Assembly: GCA_905235115.1 (NCBI GenBank)
Contig: CAJOKT010000018.1
Location: forward strand, 1-39,454
Origin: an uncultured Peptostreptococcaceae bacterium
GTDB lineage: Bacteria; Bacillota; Clostridia; Peptostreptococcales; Anaerovoracaceae
Reading direction: 5' to 3'
DNA: 39,454 nt
The position numbers were made by a program, and so were the translations under genes. Below are positions 33,029 through 39,454 of the stretch, one piece after another. The notes beneath the pieces are model-generated. The model was not told the origin of the DNA. It searched no databases and was given only the letters and a program-made list of their open reading frames with translations. Positions within the stretch are counted from its first letter, which is position 1; every line of letters starts with the position of its first letter.

Positions 33029-33562
33029 TTAGTCCCAAAGATAATGCTGATTATAAAACAGCTCTACTTCTGCGACTTGATTCACGTATTCTAAAGAAAC
33101 GCCAAGGCTTTCAAGGTCAGAAACAAGTGGATAATTGCCATCCTCCTTCAGATATAATGCATTCCAATGTTCATGAGTACTGACCGCAAACCACGCGCGT
33201 CCCTTTCTGTAAAAGCATGGATCCATCGGAAACTGAGGATAATCCCAATCCCAAAGAGTATTAACTTCTTCCAGAATTGGGATCACATCATAGTCAATGC
33301 GATAAGTAATCATTTTGTATGCATTGCCCCTCCTGTTAATAATCTTAGTGCCCGGCCATACTGTTACATACCTAGAATCCAATTCAAAAGGTGCTAGTTT
33401 TTCTTTAATCTTGGATACGCCCTCAGTGAGCTCCTCTTCATGTCTATATTTGAAATAAATCAAAGAGAATGCATCACTATAAGCAAGTATTGCGCGCATG
33501 AAAAGGTGTGATGTATCTTTATCCTCGCATCCATTAACTCTATAATTATAAAAATACGACAT
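33029..33562 (-). CDS. Small protein after RHS gene, probable immunity protein
   Basis: 177 residues, no signal peptide, acidic and aromatic-rich (YFYNYRVNGCEDKDTSHL, TLWDWDYPQFPMDPCFYRKG, STHEHWNALYLKEDGNYPLV). I do not recognise a named family. It starts 12 bases after the RHS stop, and its RBS (AGGAGG, eight bases before the ATG) overlaps that stop. In RHS loci the gene directly behind the variable C-terminal tail normally encodes the cognate immunity protein; cytosolic nature and size fit. The function is inferred from position only. A terminator follows, so these two genes form one unit. Confidence 0.65.
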   Translation of the reverse strand: MSYFYNYRVNGCEDKDTSHLFMRAILAYSDAFSLIYFKYRHEEELTEGVSKIKEKLAPFELDSRYVTVWPGTKIINRRGNAYKMITYRIDYDVIPILEEVNTLWDWDYPQFPMDPCFYRKGRAWFAVSTHEHWNALYLKEDGNYPLVSDLESLGVSLEYVNQVAEVELFYNQHYLWD

Positions 33563-33574
33563 TTTAAAGCCCTC

Positions 33575-36500
33575 CTAAAAGTAAAACCAAATATGAATCG
33601 ATGTATACCCCGTGTGATTTCTTGTGGGATGTAAATGGTGATAATATCCGAATCCTCCATGTACCTCAGGACCAACATAATTTCGGTAACCATTTATAAA
33701 TACTATCGTTCTTGCAGCGTCTTCATTCCGACACATGACGCTTCCACCCATGGAAACCCTAAGGCATGCTTCCTGCAAAGTGAGCGGCATTGCAACAACA
33801 ACGTTATTGCCAATTAGATCTGCTTGCCAGTAATTATATTTCCGTTCGCTATGTGTTCTGGCTATTTCATTCTGCTTATCACTTGGAATTGAGGCCGCCA
33901 AGTCTCTTGTCGAAAGCGCATTGTATGCTGCAACTCCTAAGCATGTGGCGAATGTAATTCCAACTATTATTCCTGCAGCTAAATCTGCCGGACCGGGGAG
34001 TGGGGAATCTAATAGTGCCACACTTCCAGCAGTGGCAAATACTCCGCTCGCTTGCTGAACTGCTTGAGTCAGTTCTGTTAATAATTCTTGCCAGAAATGC
34101 CCGTTGGGATCAAAGTGGTTGATTGGATCATTCTCACAGTACGCAAACAGATTGTAGCTTACAAATCCTCCATTTGCTCCTATGTAAGAAACGCTATCCG
34201 CACTGATAAATCTCCCTATTGTTGGGCTGTAATAACGGCTCCCAAGGTAATATAGTCCGGTCTCAGAGTCATAATAGTATCCCCTGTATCTGATTGGGTT
34301 AACGTCCCCGACTGTGCTGTTTCCAACATTCGTAACCGTGGGTTCTCCCCAGTCGCTGTATGAATATGTGGCGACCACGTCTCCGGTGCTGCTGTCTACC
34401 AACCCGAGTATATCACCTTCCACGTTCTTTATGTAGTAATAAATCGTGCCTCCATATTTCATGGCCTGAATGCTGCCGCTCGGGTCATAGAAATAGTGGA
34501 TGCTTTCCGTCCCGTTGCTCTCAGCAAGTACCTTTCCCCCTGACACAATGTAATCAGTTGTAGTGCCATTTACAGTCTTGCTTACTCGATATCCGTCAGG
34601 ATCGTAGGAAAATGCAAGCTCATCCGTTCCATCGTCCCATCCTACCAGTTCTTTTCCTTCCCAAGTCAACTCAACATTTCCAATGATTGTCGGGTTTCCC
34701 ATATCATCATAGGTGATGCTGCTTTGTATGAACCTGCCGTAGGATGTCAGCAGATCTCCCCATCTTGTATCTTCATACTCCATCTGAATGATAGGTAAGC
34801 TGATCTGATGGTTCCCTATGGTAGAGTAAGTGATCATGCTTATGATATTCCCGGCATCATCGTAGGTATATTCATATCGGCCGTTCCCCTGGGCGATGGT
34901 ATGTTCTGTCAGTTGACCTTTCGAGTCATATCCAAATGTCTGATAGCTAATGGTACCGTTCGAATTCTTTGTACGTATCCCGCATATCCTGCCGTTTGCG
35001 TCATAATCATAACCCCTGTATCCTGCATAAATCTCATCTCCGTTACAGTCTTTCAAGACTACAGTATCCACAAGTCCTGTTGTCCTGTCAGGGTCATCTG
35101 TGAAAGGATCCACATAGGTATAATGTGTTTTGAGCACAATGTTCCCGTTCGCATCTTTATCAACTTTATCGGTCATCCTGCCAAGGGAATCATAGACATA
35201 TTCTTCCAGCCAGGAGCCGTTGAAAGTGGAACTTGAGGGCCTGTTATCTTGGTCTGCATATCCATATGCTGTTGACAGGGATTCTCCCCTGAATCTCACG
35301 GTGTAATTCTCTACGGCATTCTCGATATCGTATTTGGTCTGGATGACGGTGCCGTCAGAAATGGTGAGCTTAAGAGGCCTGTCTGTCAGGTCATAGGAAT
35401 AATCATAAGTCTTGCCGTTTCTTCCGTCTTCCACCTTGCCGATAAGGCCGAAAGCATTGTAGAAGTAGCTGTTCCTGTATATCTCATTGTCAGAAGAGTC
35501 TGTAAGATACTCTGACTTTAGCCTTCCGTAACTGTCATAGACGTAATTCTTTGCGTCTCCGTTTCCATATGTTGTCTTCGTCAGATTCCCGTTATATGAA
35601 GCGTACTCATTGGTTACAAGCGCATCATTCCCTATTACTGTGGAAATGTTCTTTCCAAAGGAGTCATAGGTGAAGGTGTAGTCTGTTCCCAGTGTGTCTA
35701 TTTGTGTCAGGCTTCCATGGGTGTCGTAACTGTATCCGATATCAGGGGTTCCGGTGCCGGACTCAGACATTCCCGTCATCCTGCCGTTATCCTCATTGTA
35801 GCTGTAATACACCGTGTTTCCTTCAGGATCGGTCACGTTTCTGAGCAATCCCCGGTTATCTGAACCGTAGTCATACTCGGTGGTGTTCCCTGCTCCATCG
35901 GTCTTTGATGTAACAAAGGCTTTATCAGACGAGTATTCTGCCTCCTCCTTGATGTATTTCCCGTCCTCATCCGTGACAGTAGTCTGAGTCACGTTACCCG
36001 CTGCATCGTAAGTAAATCCGAACTCTATGTCAGAGCTGTCGGATTTGGCTGTCTTTATGAAATGCGGACGCTGATTGGTTGTGTCGTAGGTAAATGTGTA
36101 GTTCTTGTTGTTGACATCTATGCCGGATACCGTTCCGAGGCTGTTGTAGGTGTATGTCGCGTTATGTCCCGCGTTGTCTTCGGCTGAGGTCACGTTTCCG
36201 TCTTCGTCTACAACATATGCCGTTCCCGTCTGGTCTGACGAAAGGCATACCTTATCGAAATAGCATATGTTGGCATTCCCTGCATACGTGACGAATGCGT
36301 CTATGTAAGTGATGACCTCGGTCGAGTCAAAATGGAAAACACTTGACACCTTCTGCCAGGAAGATACACCCGGGTTTGCTTCCGCCCACTGTGTCGAAGA
36401 TGTTCCATCGGCATAATGTGCCGTTATCCCTATCCCCGCGTGTCTTCCCGAGGTGAGGGGGACGCTCTCCATCTTCACCATGGCAGACATCAGAAAGTTC

Positions 36501-39316
36501 TTCTTGTCTGCTCTCTTACCGATGTATATGCTCTGGTATGCCCTCTTCTCTTTTGTGGTGTTGCCGTACAGTCTCAGTGCCTTGTCAGTATTGAATGTGA
36601 CTATCCCGTCTATGTCTTCTGTCCTGTATCTGGTCCACCCCGTTATCCCTCCTGTGAAGTCAGAGTTGGTCAGCATGTTGTAATGGTTAAGGGTCTCACT
36701 TTTTTCCATCTGCCAGCAGTCTGTGCATACCGTTCCTGAGGAACTGACGAGTGACACTCTCACTTTTGTTGCATTCTGGGGAGCTTTTGCTGATATCAGA
36801 AACCTGTCAAAGTTGGATACTTCATAGTCAGTCTCTTCTGTCTCATTCGTTTGAAGGACAGTATTCAATACGTTAAGATACTCTATCTTGAGCTTTGCAT
36901 CTGTCACACCGGATGTCTTGAAGTACGCGGAGAAGGTATACCAATTCCCCGAAGACACAGATACAGTCTGACTGATGGATCCTTGTCCCGTTATCTTTCC
37001 CACCTTGCTTCCGAGATACAGGTCACTCGTAGCTGTGGATGTGCTGACCGTTCCCGTTGTCGTGAATCCAGTGAGATCGTTCTCAAAGCTGTGATTAGTG
37101 AGAATATTTGCCGTGAATTGTTCACCAACCGCACTGAACATCAGGGCATTTGATTTCTTTCCCGCATGGTCTGCGTAATACTTGTATATGGAGGCTCCGC
37201 CTGCGGCATCCTTTACACTTATGGTCCTTCCCGAATTGTCGAACTGATATACTTCAGTTCTGTTGTTACGGTCCTTGAATCTTGTCTCATTCAGTTCGCT
37301 GTAGTCGAATTCAAGGTACTGTCCTGCGGTATCAGTTCCGATCACACCGCTGTTGTCAAATTCCGTTACCTTGGCCACCCTGTTCATCACATGAGGATCA
37401 GTGCTGGTTTTGTATGTGAACCTTACCTTCGAGCCGTTTCTCGTTGCGATGTCCTTTATGCGGCTGCCGTTGTAGTTTAACGTGGTAGTTGTTCCATCAG
37501 TGTAACTGATACCTGAGAGATAGTTTCCACCGCTGTAGTAGTTGAAGTTGACGGTCCTTCCCGCAGGATCCGTCACGCTGGTGATCCTGTTGTTGCTCGA
37601 GGTGATGGTTATCTGTCTTCCTGCGCCGTCTTTGATCTTCGATACTGTTCCACCGTTGTATGACAGCGTGATGGTACCTACTCCGTCTTTACCGTAGATT
37701 TTGTACAGGAGTCCCGACTGTACGAATGTCTTGTATGATCCGTCATCTGAACTCAGGTGGTAGTATTCCGTGGTTCCCGAGTGTATGGTCAGTTCCAGTT
37801 TCAGACCTTCTTCGTCGATGTATGTACCCGTGTTCGCGCTGTCCTCTTCGAAGTAGTGCTGGGTGCCGTCTTCGTCCGTGTAGATGTATCTGTAGCCCAG
37901 TGTGTACAGCTTCTGCATCAGTTCATTTCCTGAAGAAGATATTGCTGTTATCCTCTCCTGAACGTTCAGTCTGAAGCCTAAGCCGGGGTTAGTGTATTCA
38001 TCTGCAGTTTCTCCACTCATGTATCCGTTGTATACCAGTGAAAGTGTGGCAGGGGCGTTGGATCCCGGTGTAGACGCTATGGGGAAGATGATGACCGGGT
38101 TTCCCGTGTAGTCGTTGACATAGAGAGTGCCGCTGTCTCCAAGACCTACTTCATGATATGTCCAGTATGATTCAAGGCCCCTGTTGTTCAGATACTGTAC
38201 GAAAAGAAGCGGCCTGTATGCAGGATAGTACAGATTGTCAGATGCTATGAAGCATGCGAGAGCTCTTGCACTTTCGTTCTCTGCCCTAAGAAGTATTCCA
38301 TAATTGGAACTGAGACCTTCATACCATTTCTTTACTGCCTTCGATATGTCGAAGTCATAGTGGACTGAATTGGAGTTCGGGCCTGATATATCCTTGTAGT
38401 CAAGGACTGTGTTTTCGTTCGTTGGAAGGTTATTGTATCCTGTGCTTGATATGATCTGAGAAGCTGTCCAGGAGCTTGTCACCTGATATGCGTTCACTCT
38501 TAAAGTGGGATTGCTCACATGTGAGTATCCATAGCTTCCTGCATACTGACTGATCTCAAGGATGCCTCCAATCACAATATCTCCCTTGTTAAGGGTGGGA
38601 AGGGTGAATTTGACATATGACTTTCCCTGGCCGTAGTTTACTCCGTTGTCGTTTCCGATGACGAGAGTGCCGTAGGGGTATGATGGATGAGAATACAGTG
38701 CCGCAGCATCCTCGTCGAAGGATTTGGTGAACTGGTAGACGAAAGGGTCAATCTTAACGGGGTATATCCTTGAAGGATCAAGGAGCCAGTCGTCGTCAGG
38801 TGTCAGTTCCACAAGCACCTTGCCGTCCTTCTCAGAAAGGATATCCAGTGTGATGTCTGAGCTGAACTGGTCAGCGGAATCCTTCATGAAAGGAGCTGAG
38901 ATTCTGAAGATGACTTCTCCCTTAGAATCCAGGAATGCCAGTTCGTTCTGTGATATCTGCTCTACGGTAAGGTTGCCTATGTCATAGACTATGTGGTAGC
39001 TGTGGGCAGCGGTCACATCTTCGAGCGCTATGCTCTCTTCCATATAGTCTGAAGAGAGGATATATTCCAGGCTGAGGCCTTCTGCTGCGTTCCTGAAGGC
39101 AAGGCCTGAAGCCACATATCTGATCGCTTCACGTTCAGGGGTCAGTTCTTCATCTTCGGGGATGAGGATCAGAGGCTCTGCCTTGATGAATGCGATTCCT
39201 TCATCAGAATTGGTTTCAGTGATATTTTCCTGATTTTCAATGGCTTCGTCTTCATCAGAAGATATGTCCGCCGGGTCATTAGTTGATTCGGGTGTATCTC
39301 CTGACTCATCATCCAA
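33575..39316 (-). CDS. RHS/YD-repeat protein with variable C-terminal toxin-like tail; N-terminus appears truncated
   Basis: 1913 residues from a TTG at 39316; the frame is open back to 39448, where an in-frame TAA stands at 39451-39449. No ATG, RBS or signal peptide occurs there. Residues ~1-45 are acidic. Residues ~50-190 resemble the second half of the N-terminal domain of secreted Clostridia YD proteins (YVASGLAFRNAAEGLSLEYIL...YPVKIDPFV). Residues ~730-1050 hold two carbohydrate-binding-like beta domains (NHSFENDLTGF, TNSDFTGGITGW). YD repeats follow (YSYNEDNGRMTG, YDSYGRLKSEY), and the RHS core ends near 1680-1738 (YYLGSRYYSPTIGRFISAD...DPNGH). The tail 1739-1913 has a hydrophobic stretch and ends with a His-rich motif (YYHHLHP, NH, HIWF), possibly a metal-dependent nuclease. 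It should be exported, so the missing N-terminus is notable. Confidence 0.85.
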   Translation of the reverse strand: MDDESGDTPESTNDPADISSDEDEAIENQENITETNSDEGIAFIKAEPLILIPEDEELTPEREAIRYVASGLAFRNAAEGLSLEYILSSDYMEESIALEDVTAAHSYHIVYDIGNLTVEQISQNELAFLDSKGEVIFRISAPFMKDSADQFSSDITLDILSEKDGKVLVELTPDDDWLLDPSRIYPVKIDPFVYQFTKSFDEDAAALYSHPSYPYGTLVIGNDNGVNYGQGKSYVKFTLPTLNKGDIVIGGILEISQYAGSYGYSHVSNPTLRVNAYQVTSSWTASQIISSTGYNNLPTNENTVLDYKDISGPNSNSVHYDFDISKAVKKWYEGLSSNYGILLRAENESARALACFIASDNLYYPAYRPLLFVQYLNNRGLESYWTYHEVGLGDSGTLYVNDYTGNPVIIFPIASTPGSNAPATLSLVYNGYMSGETADEYTNPGLGFRLNVQERITAISSSGNELMQKLYTLGYRYIYTDEDGTQHYFEEDSANTGTYIDEEGLKLELTIHSGTTEYYHLSSDDGSYKTFVQSGLLYKIYGKDGVGTITLSYNGGTVSKIKDGAGRQITITSSNNRITSVTDPAGRTVNFNYYSGGNYLSGISYTDGTTTTLNYNGSRIKDIATRNGSKVRFTYKTSTDPHVMNRVAKVTEFDNSGVIGTDTAGQYLEFDYSELNETRFKDRNNRTEVYQFDNSGRTISVKDAAGGASIYKYYADHAGKKSNALMFSAVGEQFTANILTNHSFENDLTGFTTTGTVSTSTATSDLYLGSKVGKITGQGSISQTVSVSSGNWYTFSAYFKTSGVTDAKLKIEYLNVLNTVLQTNETEETDYEVSNFDRFLISAKAPQNATKVRVSLVSSSGTVCTDCWQMEKSETLNHYNMLTNSDFTGGITGWTRYRTEDIDGIVTFNTDKALRLYGNTTKEKRAYQSIYIGKRADKKNFLMSAMVKMESVPLTSGRHAGIGITAHYADGTSSTQWAEANPGVSSWQKVSSVFHFDSTEVITYIDAFVTYAGNANICYFDKVCLSSDQTGTAYVVDEDGNVTSAEDNAGHNATYTYNSLGTVSGIDVNNKNYTFTYDTTNQRPHFIKTAKSDSSDIEFGFTYDAAGNVTQTTVTDEDGKYIKEEAEYSSDKAFVTSKTDGAGNTTEYDYGSDNRGLLRNVTDPEGNTVYYSYNEDNGRMTGMSESGTGTPDIGYSYDTHGSLTQIDTLGTDYTFTYDSFGKNISTVIGNDALVTNEYASYNGNLTKTTYGNGDAKNYVYDSYGRLKSEYLTDSSDNEIYRNSYFYNAFGLIGKVEDGRNGKTYDYSYDLTDRPLKLTISDGTVIQTKYDIENAVENYTVRFRGESLSTAYGYADQDNRPSSSTFNGSWLEEYVYDSLGRMTDKVDKDANGNIVLKTHYTYVDPFTDDPDRTTGLVDTVVLKDCNGDEIYAGYRGYDYDANGRICGIRTKNSNGTISYQTFGYDSKGQLTEHTIAQGNGRYEYTYDDAGNIISMITYSTIGNHQISLPIIQMEYEDTRWGDLLTSYGRFIQSSITYDDMGNPTIIGNVELTWEGKELVGWDDGTDELAFSYDPDGYRVSKTVNGTTTDYIVSGGKVLAESNGTESIHYFYDPSGSIQAMKYGGTIYYYIKNVEGDILGLVDSSTGDVVATYSYSDWGEPTVTNVGNSTVGDVNPIRYRGYYYDSETGLYYLGSRYYSPTIGRFISADSVSYIGANGGFVSYNLFAYCENDPINHFDPNGHFWQELLTELTQAVQQASGVFATAGSVALLDSPLPGPADLAAGIIVGITFATCLGVAAYNALSTRDLAASIPSDKQNEIARTHSERKYNYWQADLIGNNVVVAMPLTLQEACLRVSMGGSVMCRNEDAARTIVFINGYRNYVGPEVHGGFGYYHHLHPTRNHTGYTSIHIWFYF

Positions 39317-39412
39317 AGGATCGTCTGAGGTTTGAGTATCATCAGTAACTATATCTTCGAGAGTGTGAAGGAATTTCTGTAAATAGGAATTCCTGTGACT
39401 TGATTGGATGCT

Positions 39413-39443
39413 AAAGGCTGGATCATTGAGTATTCCAGCCTTT
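39413..39443 (-). other. 10-bp hairpin just upstream of the RHS frame
   Basis: AAAGGCTGGA, 11-base loop, TCCAGCCTTT. On the minus strand only TTT follows, so it is at best a weak terminator of a gene outside the window. It lies within the open but start-less part of the RHS frame. Confidence 0.5.
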
Positions 39444-39454
39444 AATGCTTACGC

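Overview
The window looks like chromosome from an anaerobic, Gram-positive Bacillota of the class Clostridia. The reasons are strong AGGAGG-type ribosome binding sites, sigma-A promoters, a split GcvPA/GcvPB glycine decarboxylase, PaaK paired with an ACT protein, CWB2 cell-wall anchors, RHS/YD proteins and a DUF3990 toxin-like pair. A gut or rumen lineage near Anaerovoracaceae/Mogibacterium would fit, but that is inference. No rRNA, tRNA, CRISPR array, transposase or integrase was seen.

Layout. (1) 1-16.3 kb, leftward: a surface-protein locus. A 3793-residue secreted protein with six ~290-residue modules and three C-terminal CWB2 repeats is followed by an Lgt-like membrane enzyme. Two bases later a second large repeat protein starts and runs off the left edge. 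The first gene is preceded by a leader RNA with mutually exclusive hairpins, like a riboswitch or attenuator of unknown class. (2) 16.3-19.7 kb, leftward: an ACT-domain protein with phenylacetate-CoA ligase, then a lone PD-(D/E)XK-like protein. Two related ~107-bp intergenic repeats lie upstream of these two transcription units. (3) 19.7-27.2 kb, leftward: a seven-gene operon encoding an alpha/beta hydrolase, a sugar-transfer-type ATP-grasp protein, a flavin-reductase-like protein with a PCP_red-like tail, and GcvT-GcvH-GcvPA-GcvPB. (4) 27.3-29.2 kb, rightward and divergent: a GntR regulator and a class I/II aminotransferase. Palindromes lie at both divergent promoters. (5) 29.2-31.5 kb, rightward: an ECF sigma factor, a membrane anti-sigma-like protein and a secreted protein that appears split by a frameshift. 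(6) 31.5-33.0 kb, rightward: a DUF3990 toxin-like gene overlapping an HTH antitoxin-like gene. Two similar operators lie in the promoter and early transcribed region. (7) 33.0-39.45 kb, leftward: a large RHS/YD-repeat protein with a novel-looking C-terminal tail, followed by a small probable immunity gene. The RHS gene seems to lack its normal secreted N-terminus.

How it fits together: both ends of the window carry cell-surface or contact-dependent functions and a toxin-antitoxin-like pair. The middle holds amino-acid catabolism (glycine cleavage, transamination, aryl-acid CoA activation). The most novel parts are the leader RNA and module architecture of the giant surface gene, the Lgt paralogue between two surface proteins, the RHS tail with its neighbour, and the coding-like intergenic repeat.
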